Source: Gordoniibacillus kamchatkensis
Lineage (GTDB): Bacteria > Bacillota > Bacilli > Paenibacillales > NBRC-103111
DNA length: 64,000 nt
Reading direction: 5' to 3'
Assembly: GCF_000829455.1 (NCBI RefSeq)
Contig: NZ_JXAK01000012.1
Coordinates: forward strand, 62,001-126,000
Shown here: piece after piece, positions 1 to 8,980 of the stretch
Layout of the letters: every line of letters begins with the position of its first letter
How positions within the stretch are numbered: position 1 is the stretch's first letter
Translations under genes and position numbers: made by a program
The notes under the pieces: model-generated
Database searches by the model: none
Told to the model about the DNA's origin: nothing
The model's input: the letters and a program-made list of their open reading frames with translations, nothing else

Positions 1-1
1 G

Positions 2-889
2 TTTGCCCGCTCTTCAGCCAAACCGCTGCAGGCGCTGCCCGTTCTCGAATCCGGCGCCGCCGACGCGTTCGCCATGACCGATCCCGAGCTGGCGCTGCTG
101 TGCGCCTCCCATAACGGGGAGGAAACACACGTGCAGACGGCACAAACGCTATTAAGCAAAATGGGGCTCAGCGGCGAGCACCTGCAATGCGGCGCCCATT
201 ACCCGTTCCATCGCCAGACGGCGCAAGCGATGCGCCGCCGCGGCGAACAGCCGACGAACCTGCACAACAACTGTTCCGGCAAACATTCCGGCATGCTCGC
301 GCTGGCGCTGATGCTGGGGGCCGATATCGCCGGCTACTTGGCGCCGGAGCATCCGGTACAGCGGCGCATGCTTGCCGCCGTCAGCGAGATGAGCGGCGTC
401 CCCGAGTCGGATATCGCGATCGGCGTCGACGGCTGCGGCGTGCCGGTGTTCGGCATGCCGCTCGCTGCTCTCGCTGCAGCCTACGCCCGCTTCGGCCGCC
501 CGGACGGACAGCCGGAAGCTCGGCGCATTGCGTGCGAACGCCTCATGCGGGCTATTGTGCATCATCCGGACTACCTCGCCGGAGACGACCGTTACGACAC
601 TCAGCTCGTACGGGCGACAAGCGGGCGCCTGATCGGCAAAATGGGTGCCGAAGGCGTCTTTGCCATCGCTGTGCCGGAGCGCGGCTGGGGCATTGCCGTC
701 AAAATCGAAGACGGCGCCCAGCGGGCCCTGTATCCGGCGGCGACGGAAGCGCTGCGCCAGCTGGGCTTGCTGTCGGATACGGAACTGGCCGCTTTAGCCA
801 AGTTTCATCGTCCGCTTCAGCACAACTGGCAAGGCACGGAGGTTGGAGCTATCGTGCCTGAGTTTCAGCTGAGACCTGCCGCGGGGTAA
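2..889 (+). CDS. L-asparaginase II family protein, 5' end outside window
   Basis: Hydrolyses L-asparagine to aspartate and ammonia if it acts like characterised members of this family (PF06089, the Rhizobium etli type, unrelated to E. coli AnsA/AnsB). The reading frame is already open at base 2, so roughly the first 35 residues of a ~330-residue protein are missing. Visible features are an S-S-A-K near the edge, which fits the Ser-x-x-Lys motif known in the family, then NNCSGKHSGML and DGCGVPVF. The C-terminus ends normally with a TAA stop. No partner gene is visible because the upstream side is cut. The family call is firm; substrate preference is inferred. Confidence 0.88.
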   Translation, partial: FARSSAKPLQALPVLESGAADAFAMTDPELALLCASHNGEETHVQTAQTLLSKMGLSGEHLQCGAHYPFHRQTAQAMRRRGEQPTNLHNNCSGKHSGMLALALMLGADIAGYLAPEHPVQRRMLAAVSEMSGVPESDIAIGVDGCGVPVFGMPLAALAAAYARFGRPDGQPEARRIACERLMRAIVHHPDYLAGDDRYDTQLVRATSGRLIGKMGAEGVFAIAVPERGWGIAVKIEDGAQRALYPAATEALRQLGLLSDTELAALAKFHRPLQHNWQGTEVGAIVPEFQLRPAAG

Positions 890-976
890 TCTTGCCTGCG
901 CGTCAAGCCGCTGCGGAACGTCCGCGGCGGCTTGTTTTGCTGCATGGAAGATGTTTGGGTCGCGACCGCCGGTCTA

Positions 977-1423
977 TCAGCCGCATTTGCCGCTGCAGCT
1001 GCCTCCCGAGGAACAGCCGTGCCCGATAGGCTCCAGCTTGTTGCTCGGCACTTTGATCGATTCCGATACCGATTTGGCGATCGTTTCGGAAACGGAATAC
1101 AGCAGCTCGTCGAGCCGGTCCTCCGCTTCCTTGTAGCGGGCGACGGAAGGAATGCCGTCCAGCTTCCGTTCGACGGCGCGCACTTTGTCCAGCGCTTCGT
1201 GGTAGTTCGGGTGGTAATGGCCGAACCGCTGCGTTTCCTCGAACAGCTCCTTCATCTTTTCCAGCTCGCGGATAAGCCGCTGCGCCTCGGGATCTTGCTC
1301 CATAACTTGCTTCCAATATAGAAAATCTGCCGCTTCTTGCGAACGATTGATGAGATCTCCCACTTCGTAGGCTTGCATAAGAATGGCGGCCATGTCGAGC
1401 GTCTGCACTTCCATAATGCTCAT
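977..1423 (-). CDS. ricF: YlbF/RicF-like protein of the Y-complex (RicAFT)
   Basis: About 148 residues, mostly helical, matching the YlbF/YmcA family. In B. subtilis RicA, RicF and RicT form an Fe-S-containing complex that promotes RNase Y-dependent mRNA processing and affects sporulation, competence and biofilm formation. The C-terminal tail CSSGGSCSGKCG holds three cysteines in a Gly/Ser stretch, a place where RicF proteins carry Fe-S-ligating cysteines. An upstream in-frame ATG at 1435 lies inside the ribosome binding site AAAAGGATGG, so the ATG at 1423 is preferred. The neighbours do not include ricA or ricT. Confidence 0.85.
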   Translation of the reverse strand: MSIMEVQTLDMAAILMQAYEVGDLINRSQEAADFLYWKQVMEQDPEAQRLIRELEKMKELFEETQRFGHYHPNYHEALDKVRAVERKLDGIPSVARYKEAEDRLDELLYSVSETIAKSVSESIKVPSNKLEPIGHGCSSGGSCSGKCG

Positions 1424-1510
1424 ATATCGTACCATCCTTTTCGCTTGTCCTGTTGAATCTCCTCTATCATATCACATTTTGCCGCGGTTTTCTGCTGTTT
1501 TTGGCTGCCT

Positions 1511-1601
1511 GCGTCAAGACAGCGGCGATTCGTTGCACCTTTGGCTCGGCGCCGTGCTCCGTCTTGACGCCCTGGCGTCAAGACAGCGGCGATTCGTTGC
1601 A
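1511..1601. repeat. 27-bp direct repeat pair with internal hairpin
   Basis: Two identical 27-bp copies lie at 1511-1537 and 1575-1601, each starting GCGTCAAGAC and ending ATTCGTTGCA. Between them GTCTTGACGC (1561-1570) is the exact reverse complement of GCGTCAAGAC (1575-1584), so with the 4-base loop CCTG it makes a 10-bp perfect hairpin. There is no T-run, so a simple terminator is unlikely. The function is unknown. Confidence 0.85.
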
Positions 1602-1604
1602 GGT

Positions 1605-1800
1605 TAAAGGAACATTGTTCCGTTATTGACCGGTAGAGAAGAAACGGTCAGTGCTTAACGGAACGTAGTTCCGCTATTCGTTCAAAACAAGAGAGTTTTC
1701 ACCCAAAAATGTGGAAATAGCGTACTCCTATTCCGCTAATTCCGGGAAATATCCGGGAAATTGGCCAATAGCGGAACAAATTTCCGCTAACCGTAAGCAA
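1605..1800. repeat. Cluster of GGAAC-N3-GTTCC palindromes in a 634-bp gene-free gap
   Basis: The gap from 1424 to 2069 holds no credible gene. It contains short palindromes: GGAAC-ATT-GTTCC at 1609-1621, GGAAC-GTA-GTTCC at 1660-1672 and GCGGAA-CAAA-TTTCCGC at 1771-1787. There is also a tandem TCCGGGAAAT at 1741-1750 and 1752-1761. The repeated theme is 'GGAAC..GTTCCG(C/T)TATT', which resembles intergenic repeats I associate with Paenibacillus genomes (memory, not checked). From about 1810 to 2069 nothing further is recognised apart from a weak resemblance to dispersed repeat family B near 2022-2065. Confidence 0.7.
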
Positions 1801-2069
1801 TCGAAAGTCCGCACAAATCAAGTCCTGTGGCTAAGCAAAACCTATTCTAAGACGCTCAGCTCGGAAAACAATCACTGCTCGCAAAACGGAACCCTACCTG
1901 ATTTTACCATTTTCTTCTGGTTATTGCGAACTATGGAGCTTTTTTCGAACCAACTTCCAATGCACTCGCCATCACCCATTTTAAGGTGCCCTAGCGCGAA
2001 TCCCGGCGAGCGTTGCGACGCTGCATAGCGGCGGCTGATTCCAGCTAATTCAAGCAGCGTCACACGCCG

Positions 2070-3917
2070 CTAGTCGTTGACGCCCGGCACGATGAGCTTC
2101 ATATCGTCCCAGGCGTCGCCGCGGATGCGGATTTCGCTGCCTTGCTCGAGCCCGATGAAGCACCAGCCGTCCCGCTCCTCAAGCAGCCGCTGCGGGGCGA
2201 CGGTTCGTTCTTGACCGCCCGTCCGCAGCCGCAAAAGGCTCTGCCATTCGATCGCCGTGCGGATCAGCTGCTTGCGCGTCGAGGCATGATACCCCCGGTA
2301 ATCTTTCCACCACGCGTCAGGGATGCGACGCAAATCCGGCAAAGCGTCGCTGACTTCCGGCAGCTCGGGCTCCAGCTCGCAGCCAAACAGCGGATCCGAC
2401 GTCTGCAGCAAACCTTTGCCGACCTCGGCGGCGTCGGGCGCAAAAGTGTCCGGAATCGCATCACATTCGGTGTATGCGCCCGTTCCCCGCTGATTAAACG
2501 GCCCGATCTCGGTATCCATCTCCAGCACTCCCGGGTATTCGTATGCCCGCCGGCTGGCGGTCTCTCCGCTCTCGCAACGCGGAGACGGAGGGCGCGCCAA
2601 CGAGCCCCGGCCAGAAGAGGCGGCCCAATGGCGAATCGCTTGCCTGACATTGTCAGGCAGCTCATACATGCCGTACGTTTCCATAAACGTCTCGATTGCA
2701 TCGGCTGTCCAGCCATTCTCGCACCCGAACTGTATGCTTTCTTTCGTAATACGGTACGTATAAACCTGATCCGTAGCCGCGTGCTCAGCGCAGCACCCAA
2801 GCTCCCAGCGGACGGCAGCGGGTACGTCCGGCGGCACGACGATCTCGAAATCGGGCTGCACGTAAAAGCATCCGGACGCCGCGGCGGCGTCCTCGGCGGG
2901 GACGCGAAACGCCAACTGGCCGGTCGGGACGGACCGGCCGAGCTCGAGCCAGCCGAGCGCAGCGAGCGGTTCGAGCCACGATAGCGCCGTACGCTCGGCG
3001 AGCGGCGCGTCGGTGCCGGCGCCGCTAGCGAGCCAGGCGGCGAGCCGCGGCAGCGCCAGCCATGCGCCGCGCGGCGCATGCAGCGCGGCAGCAGCGGCGT
3101 GCTGGCCGAGGGCATCGCCCGGCCACAGCCGCGACAGCAGCGCCGCGCGCAAAGCGGCGAGGCGCCGGGAGCGCGGCAGGCGCAGCCAAGCGCGCAGCCG
3201 CTCCGGCGCGAGCCGCAGCGCGCCGCCGTCCGGCGCCAGCAGCGCGAGCCGGAGCGCCGCATCGAGCATGATCGCGGTGCCGGCGTCGTATACGTCGCTA
3301 TGATCGTACGCTAGTCCGAGCCGCTGCAGCGGCTCGGAACCGGCCGTCTGGAGCAAGCCCCGCAGTGCCTGCATGTGGCGCTTATGAATGGCCCCGGCCT
3401 TCGTTAACGCAAGCTCTTGTTTGGCGGCGTACGTCAAAAGCGCAAACAAATCGTCGTCCAAACAGCCGTAACAAGACGTCGTGAGTTCGACCGACTCACC
3501 AGGGATGTCTGCCTCGAGCTCGCCGAACAGTACGGATTGCCAAGCGCCGAGTGCGTCGTAAGGCAGCGTGTACAACCGCTCGCCCCACGCTTTGCGCACG
3601 GGGACGATGATGCCTGCGGCGCACAACCCAGCCAGTCCGATTCGCAGCGACAAGCCCGGCGCTTCACCGCCTGCCCGCTTGACGAGCGCTGCCTCGTCAA
3701 ACGGCATATTCGCAAAATGGCTCACAACCGCCATAATCGTGATCCGTTCCGGCCCGCTCAACTTCCCCAATAATGCCCGCACACCTTCTTGAGTTGCATA
3801 CAGCCGCTCGAGCGAGGCGAGGGGCGCATCGCCGCGCATTTTCCGCAGCAGAGGGTGCCGCTCCAACTGCTGCTGGGCGCGCGGCGGCAGCTTGCGCAGA
3901 GCTTCTCTCACCATCAT
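2070..3917 (-). CDS. Helicase-associated protein (Helicase_C_3 / XPB N-terminal-like)
   Basis: A 615-residue protein without helicase motifs of its own, resembling the Helicase_C_3 (PF13625) proteins paired with XPB-type helicases in Paenibacillaceae. A long leucine/alanine-rich middle section (roughly residues 200-320) is followed by the segment ASGCFYVQPDFEIVVPP, typical of this domain. Its ATG at 3917 overlaps the stop of the upstream helicase as ATGA, so translation is probably coupled and the two proteins may act as a complex. A role in DNA repair or transcription-coupled processes is inferred only from the XPB partner. Confidence 0.75.
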   Translation of the reverse strand: MMVREALRKLPPRAQQQLERHPLLRKMRGDAPLASLERLYATQEGVRALLGKLSGPERITIMAVVSHFANMPFDEAALVKRAGGEAPGLSLRIGLAGLCAAGIIVPVRKAWGERLYTLPYDALGAWQSVLFGELEADIPGESVELTTSCYGCLDDDLFALLTYAAKQELALTKAGAIHKRHMQALRGLLQTAGSEPLQRLGLAYDHSDVYDAGTAIMLDAALRLALLAPDGGALRLAPERLRAWLRLPRSRRLAALRAALLSRLWPGDALGQHAAAAALHAPRGAWLALPRLAAWLASGAGTDAPLAERTALSWLEPLAALGWLELGRSVPTGQLAFRVPAEDAAAASGCFYVQPDFEIVVPPDVPAAVRWELGCCAEHAATDQVYTYRITKESIQFGCENGWTADAIETFMETYGMYELPDNVRQAIRHWAASSGRGSLARPPSPRCESGETASRRAYEYPGVLEMDTEIGPFNQRGTGAYTECDAIPDTFAPDAAEVGKGLLQTSDPLFGCELEPELPEVSDALPDLRRIPDAWWKDYRGYHASTRKQLIRTAIEWQSLLRLRTGGQERTVAPQRLLEERDGWCFIGLEQGSEIRIRGDAWDDMKLIVPGVND

Positions 3918-5672
3918 GGAGATTTCCCTCCGGCTCCTAACGGCGCGAGCTGAGATTTGGTCCGGACAGCACCATCCGCCCGTTCCGACGATATAGCCGC
4001 CCGCGTATCGCCATCCAACGCTTCCGCCTCGACGATTGGCGTCCGGGCAGTGCCGTCCGCCCGTTCCGGCGGTTTAGCTGCCCACGTATCGCCATACAGC
4101 GCATCCGCCTCGACGATTCGGTACGCATAGCCCTGCTCAACCAAAAACAGCTGGCGCTTCATCGTAAACTCCTGCTCCTTCGTATCGCGGCTGACGATCG
4201 AATAAAAATGGGCGCTGCCCCCGCCTTGCTTCGGACGCAGCAGACGGCCGAGCCGCTGCGCCTCTTCCTGCCGCGAACCGAAGCTCCCGGACACCTGGAT
4301 GGCGACGCTCGCATCCGGCAAATCGACGGCGAAGTTGGCCACTTTCGATACGATCAGCACGCGCAGCTGCTCCAAATATTGGCCGATAACGAGCGTCGGT
4401 TCGCTCTCGTGTCGCTTCAGCAGCAGCTGCACCACATCCAGCTTAGCGGGATTTTCGCCGGCCAGCCGGAACTGCCGCCGCGCCTCGGCGGCGGCGTAAG
4501 CGGTCCGCCGCACCGCAGGCAGCGGCGCAAGCACTTCGGTGCACGTGACGCTGGCGATCCAGCCGCTATGCTCGAGCTGCTTCCAAGGCAGCTCGAAGCG
4601 TTTTGGCCCGATCAAGGAAAATACGTCTTCCTCCCTGCCGTCCTCGCGGACAAGCGTCGCCGTAAGACCGAGCCGCCGCGTCGCCTGGATGTCCGCCGTC
4701 ACCCGGAACACCGGGGCTGGCAACAGGTGCACTTCGTCATAGACGATTAGCCCCCAGTCGCGGCGATTGAACAGCTCAATGTGCGCAAACGGCTCTTCCT
4801 TCCCTTTGCGATACGTTAATATTTGGTACGTGGCGATCGTGACCGGCTTCACTTCTTTCGCTTCGCCGGTATATTCGCCGACTTGCTCCGCCGTCAGCTC
4901 CGTTTTGTCCAGCAGTTCGCGCTTCCACTGGCGCACCGACGTCACGTTCGAGGTCAGCACGAGCGTAGCGCAGCCAAGCCGGGCCATCGCCGCGATGCCG
5001 ACGACCGTCTTGCCCGCGCCGCACGGCAGGACGAGCACGCCGCTGCCGCCAAGCTGCGAACCGCCTCGGTAGAACGCTTCCACCGCTGCCTCCTGGTAAT
5101 CGCGCAGAGCAAACTGCGTCCGTCCGGCCGAAACGGTCCCGGAGCTTAATGCGCAGCGGTTCGCCCGGGTGGTAGCCGGCAATGTCGTTGACCGGCAGCC
5201 CGAGCTTGATGAGCTCGCGCTTCAGTTCCCCGCGCGACTCGCGGCGCACCTGAAGCGCGCGCGGCCCTCTCGTTTCGACGATATGCCGCTGCAGCGGCGC
5301 GCAGTCGGCAATAGTCCCCAGCACGACCGTATCGTCGCTGACGAGGAGCAAGTCTTCGCCGAGCCGTTCTAGCCGCAGCAAGCCGTAACGACCGACGTAG
5401 CGCCGAATGCTTGCGGCCACGCCGGCGGGCAAAGGAAATTTGGCGTAACGCTCCAGCGCGCGTACGATCTCGTCGCTCGTCATGCCGACTGCTGCCGCGT
5501 TCCAGAGCGATAACGGCGTCATCCGGTACGTATGGAGATGTTCGGGACTTTTGACCAGCTCGGCGAATGCCGCCAAACAAGCCCGAGCCTGTTCGTAATC
5601 GGCATGGTTCGCTTCCAGCAGCACCGTCATATCTTTCCGCACGACTAAGGGGCGTGCCGGATCGTAATGCAA
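3914..5672 (-). pseudogene. XPB-type DNA repair helicase (SF2), frameshifted and internally deleted
   Basis: Superfamily 2 helicase of the archaeal/bacterial XPB type. The N-terminal damage-recognition part reads to about 5140 (ending GYHPGEPLRIKLR), then the frame must shift into FALRDYQEAAVEAF. Removing one G from the GGG near 5131-5133 gives an uninterrupted LRTVSAGRTQFALRDYQ. Helicase motifs follow: LPCGAGKT (Walker A), DEVH, GLTAT, and QEEAQRLGRLLRPK. Between VIGQYLEQL and RVLIVSKVANF about 30 residues expected in the family are absent without loss of frame. The C-terminus carries a duplicated 27-residue unit. The start is probably the TTG at 5672, which follows AGGAGG; an ATG at 5696 has no ribosome site. 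Confidence 0.8.
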
Positions 5673-5998
5673 ATCATTCGCCTCCTGCCCGGGCATGATG
5701 TCACATTTAGTATGAAAGGAAACCGGTTGAAATAAACGTGCCGTCCGTGCTACCTTGGAAGACGGAACAAGAAAAGCTTCTATCGCGGCCTATTCGATGG
5801 GGAGCGGCCGTATTTGAGCGGAAGCTTTTCATGCTGCAGAATGCTCTTCGATTCGCTAAAACGAACTTAAACATTCTGAATCGGTAAGAAAAACCGGCCA
5901 AGGCCGCCCGCCCGGATGCCCCCCTGTTTCTCGCACGGAATTTGCCCAAGATAGGGCGAAGCGAAATATTTTCTAATGGCGCAAGGAAGGAGCGCACC

Positions 5999-6570
5999 AT
6001 GTTTCCCCCGACTAAGCATCGATTCGTCAAAATGGGGCTCATCGTTTCCGCAGCCTCCTGCTCGCTTTGTCCGGCTGCGGCCGGCCCGCCGCAAGCAAGG
6101 CGGGGCGCGATACCGCTAAAGTGGAGCGGGTCGTCGATGGCGACACTCTGGAAGTAACGCTGAACGGACATAAAGAAAAAGTGCGGCTGATCGGGATCGA
6201 TACGCCCGAAACGAAGAAGCCGAACACCCCGGTTATGTACTACGGAAAAGAAGCGAGCGACTTCACGAAAAAAAAGCTTCAGGGCAAAACGGTAGAGCTC
6301 GAATGGGACGTCGACCGCAAAGACCGGTACGATCGCTTGCTCGCTTACGTCTGGCTCGAGGGCGAAATGTTCAACCGCACGCTCGTGCAGGAAGGCTACG
6401 CCAGAATGGCCACCTTCCCCCCCAACGTCAAGTACGTCGACTTGTTTAAAAAAGACCAGGAACAGGCGCGCAGCCAAGAAAAAGGGCTGTGGAAAAACTA
6501 CGAAGCCGCGTTCGGCAAACCTCCTTCCGAGGCTGACAGCCGATCCGGGAGCAAGGCAAGCGGCAAATAA
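5999..6570 (+). pseudogene. Thermonuclease-family lipoprotein, frameshift inside the signal peptide
   Basis: Staphylococcal-nuclease (SNase/TNase) fold: VVDGDTLEV, RLIGIDTPE, YGKEASDF, VDRKDRYDRLLAYVW, and the end GLWKNYEAAF are all present. It would cut DNA/RNA outside the membrane using Ca2+. The nuclease frame has no ATG and only reaches back to LLLALSGCG, a lipobox. The expected start, ATG at 5999 after AAGGAAGG, reads MFPPTKHRFVKMGLIVSAAS in another frame. One extra C near 6056-6058 would join the two into a perfect lipoprotein signal peptide. So the nuclease domain is intact and only the leader is broken. TTG at 6067 is a poor alternative start. Confidence 0.78.
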
Positions 6571-6576
6571 CAAACA

Positions 6577-6628
6577 AAAACCCGTCCCCGCCCGAACGAA
6601 GCTCGTTGTTGGGCGGGGGCGGGTTTTT
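6577..6628. terminator. Rho-independent terminator between convergent genes
   Basis: GC-rich stem AACCCGTCCCCGCCC with GGGCGGGGGCGGGTT, followed by TTTTT on the plus strand and preceded by an A-run, so it can stop transcription from both sides (nuclease and CBS gene). Confidence 0.85.
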
Positions 6629-6655
6629 GCTATGCGTTCCGATCTCTTCGCGTGT

Positions 6656-7090
6656 TCAGCCGATGCCGGCCGGATTTTTGTTGACCGAAATATCGCTGAG
6701 CGCTTGGCCGGCCGCTTCGTCCGATTTCTCGAAAACGGCGAGGTCGCCGAGCGAGACGACGCCGATAAATTGGCCGTTCTCGCATACCGGCAGACGGCGA
6801 ATTTGCTTTTGCGCCATCATTTTGGCCGCATCCTGCACGCTGGCGCTCGGCTCGACGCACTGGATGGCTTTCGACATGACTTGCTCTACCGTCGCTGATC
6901 CTTCCCTTTTTTCCGCGATGCCGCGGATGACGATGTCGCGGTCCGTCACGACCCCGATCAGCTTGTTGTCCTCGACGACAGGAATAAACCCGGTATCGAA
7001 TTGCTTCATCTTGACCGCAATCTCGTAGACGTTATCTTTCGTAGTGACCGTCGCACAGTTCGTGCTCATGATGTCCTTGACCGTTTTCAT
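6656..7090 (-). CDS. Two-CBS-domain protein
   Basis: A 144-residue protein that is essentially a Bateman pair of CBS domains, roughly residues 8-60 and 73-128, with TDRDIVIRG in the first and IRRLPVCENGQFIGVVSLGDL in the second. Such stand-alone proteins bind adenine nucleotides and sense energy or redox state, or stress; the ligand cannot be read from sequence. The ATG at 7090 follows GAAGGAGGG; upstream in-frame codons lack a ribosome site. It is not an AcuB homologue by context, although the acetoin/acetate genes of this window lack AcuB. Confidence 0.85.
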   Translation of the reverse strand: MKTVKDIMSTNCATVTTKDNVYEIAVKMKQFDTGFIPVVEDNKLIGVVTDRDIVIRGIAEKREGSATVEQVMSKAIQCVEPSASVQDAAKMMAQKQIRRLPVCENGQFIGVVSLGDLAVFEKSDEAAGQALSDISVNKNPAGIG

Positions 7091-7243
7091 GCGGAAGCCC
7101 TCCTTCGGTTGTTGCGAATCCCGCGGCGCACCGTAAGAGCGCACGGCTCCGCGGCGCGCGGCGAATCCGTACACCCGTTAGCGTATCCCGCAAGACGCCC
7201 CCGAATGCGGCAGGTGCTACAGGGAATCGGAGCCACTTCCTGC

Positions 7244-8428
7244 TTAGACGGCTTCCGCGGCTCCGGCAGCATCGAGCGCCATCGCCGCGAGCAAGCTAGC
7301 CGCAGTGCGCATTGCCTGCTCGTCGATGTCAAAGCGCGGATGATGGTGCGGATGAACGATGCCTTCCGCCGCGTTGCCTGCGCCGACGAACATGAAGCAG
7401 CCCGGCACCTTTTGCAAATAATAGGCAAAATCTTCGCCGGCCATAATCGGCGGCGATTCGTGCACCCGTTCGCGGCCGAACAGCGCTTCCCCGATGCGGC
7501 GGAAACGGTCGTAATCGGCGGCATGATTGACGACAGGCGGGTAGCCGAGCTTGTACTCGAGCCGGTACGACGCGCCGTGCATCTCGCACGTATGCCGAAC
7601 AAGCTCCTCGATCCGGCGCTTCGCTTCCATCCTGACCCCGGCGTCGAAGGAGCGCACGGTCCCTTTCATCGCGCACGTCTCGGCGATAACGTTGAAGCTC
7701 GTCCCGGCATGAAAGGAACCGACCGATACGACGCACGGCTCGATCGGGTCGATGTTGCGCGAGACGACGGTTTGCAGCGCGCCGACCAGCTCCGCGCCGA
7801 TGACGATGCTGTCGACAGTCTGATGCGGCAGCCCGCCGTGCCCGCCTTTGCCGATAATGTCCAGCACGAATTCGTCCGGGGCGGCCATCAAAGGGCCGGG
7901 CCGGCAATAAACGTGCCCGGCCGGGAACGGCGTCCACAGATGGACGCCGTATGCGGCATCGACGCCTTCCAGCGCGCCTGCTTCGATCATCGACTTGGCA
8001 CCGCCCGGATTCATTTCCTCGGCGTGCTGAAACAGAAAGACGATATTTCCTTGCAGCCGGTCGCGTTTCTCCGCCAGTGCCTTTGCCACCCCCAGCAGCG
8101 TAGCCGTATGGGCATCATGGCCGCAGGCGTGCATAACGCCCGGCACCGTCGACCTATAGTCGCACGACTTCTCGTCTTGTATCGGCAGCGCGTCCATATC
8201 GGCGCGAAGCGCCGCCGTTCGTCCCGGCTTGCCGCCGCGCAGCGTGCCGACCAGGCCGTGCCCGCCGACGCCGCGGCGCACTTCGATGCCCCATGCTTCC
8301 AGCTTCTCGGCGACAAATGCCGCCGTGCGCTCCTCATGAAACGACAGTTCCGGATTGCGGTGCAAATAGCGCCGCCACCCGACGATGTCGGGGAATAACT
8401 CGTCCAAACGCTCTTCCAAGCCGTCCAT
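7244..8428 (-). CDS. M20 family amidohydrolase (peptidase M20D)
   Basis: A 394-residue metal-dependent amidohydrolase of the hippurate/N-acyl-amino-acid hydrolase type, probably removing acyl groups from amino acids or diaminopimelate derivatives in the cytoplasm. Metal-site motifs are HACGHDAH (residues 100-107), HAEEMNPGGA (with Glu137/Glu138), GGHGGLPH in the lid domain, MAGEDFAYY and a final HHHPRFD. ATG at 8428 follows GAGGAGGTACGGC. It stands alone between the CBS gene and the divergent YugN gene. The exact substrate is unknown. Confidence 0.88.
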   Translation of the reverse strand: MDGLEERLDELFPDIVGWRRYLHRNPELSFHEERTAAFVAEKLEAWGIEVRRGVGGHGLVGTLRGGKPGRTAALRADMDALPIQDEKSCDYRSTVPGVMHACGHDAHTATLLGVAKALAEKRDRLQGNIVFLFQHAEEMNPGGAKSMIEAGALEGVDAAYGVHLWTPFPAGHVYCRPGPLMAAPDEFVLDIIGKGGHGGLPHQTVDSIVIGAELVGALQTVVSRNIDPIEPCVVSVGSFHAGTSFNVIAETCAMKGTVRSFDAGVRMEAKRRIEELVRHTCEMHGASYRLEYKLGYPPVVNHAADYDRFRRIGEALFGRERVHESPPIMAGEDFAYYLQKVPGCFMFVGAGNAAEGIVHPHHHPRFDIDEQAMRTAASLLAAMALDAAGAAEAV

Positions 8429-8617
8429 GCCGTACCTCCTCAGGGCGGGCTTTCGCCGCTTATTTCCTCCATCTTAGCAGAAAATGGGTTCCGTTTCACC
8501 TGGCCGAAGCGCCATCAAATGGTCGAAATTGCGGTCTTGACGCGACTTGCAGAGAGCGGGGAAACATACTATCATGGATGAAGAATTGAAAAATCAAGCA
8601 AAAGCGAGGCGTGACCA

Positions 8618-8965
8618 TTGATTATCGAAACGAACGGTTTAAAAGGCAAGACAACGGACTTCGCCCACCTTGAAGAGACAACTCAAAAACTCGGCTTCGT
8701 GCGCTGGCAATGGGAATATACCCGGGCCACTTACGATTATAAAATCGAAGACAAAGCGGCCGGCGCCGAGTACTACTTGCGCTTCAACATCCGCGTAGAA
8801 TCCGGCAAGCTGGAATCTCCGTATGCCGTCGTCCGCCTGGAAGACTCCTATATCGGACGGGCTACGTTCCCGCACGGCCTTGATTACGAGAGCCCGATTC
8901 CGGAGCCTATTCTGAAAACGGCGAAGCAGAAGCTGGCGCAGCTGCAAGAGCAGCTTTCGGACTAA
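8618..8965 (+). CDS. YugN-like family protein
   Basis: A 115-residue cytoplasmic protein resembling the YugN-like family (PF08868); WQWEYTRATYDYKIED and YLRFNIRVESGKLESPYAVVRLED are the recognisable parts. The function is not known in any organism as far as I can state. The start is a TTG at 8618 with a weak AGCGAGG upstream. Its stop is only 15 bp before the GTG of the FtsW-like gene, so the two are probably co-transcribed. Confidence 0.75.
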   Translation: MIIETNGLKGKTTDFAHLEETTQKLGFVRWQWEYTRATYDYKIEDKAAGAEYYLRFNIRVESGKLESPYAVVRLEDSYIGRATFPHGLDYESPIPEPILKTAKQKLAQLQEQLSD

Positions 8966-8980
8966 AGCGAGGGGTCGCCG

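Noticed and set aside
1511-1601. CRISPR-like repeat pair
   Set aside because: Only two copies, the spacer contains a hairpin complementary to the repeat, and no cas genes are present.
1711-2028. Open frame of 105 codons (MEIAYSYSANSGK...)
   Set aside because: It is made of the intergenic palindromic repeats, has no ribosome binding site and no protein-like conservation.
2022-2065. Sixth copy of dispersed repeat family B
   Set aside because: Shares GGAATCAGCC on the minus strand and a loose outline only; too weak to call by eye.
5100-5160. Programmed ribosomal frameshift in the XPB gene
   Set aside because: No slippery heptamer or downstream structure is evident and such a shift is not known for this family; an extra G explains it.
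7001-8398. Long plus-strand open frame opposite the M20 amidohydrolase, and similar ones opposite acsA, ptsI, ilvD, aroA and gnd
   Set aside because: Composition of shadow frames; the opposite strand encodes well-recognised enzymes in each case.
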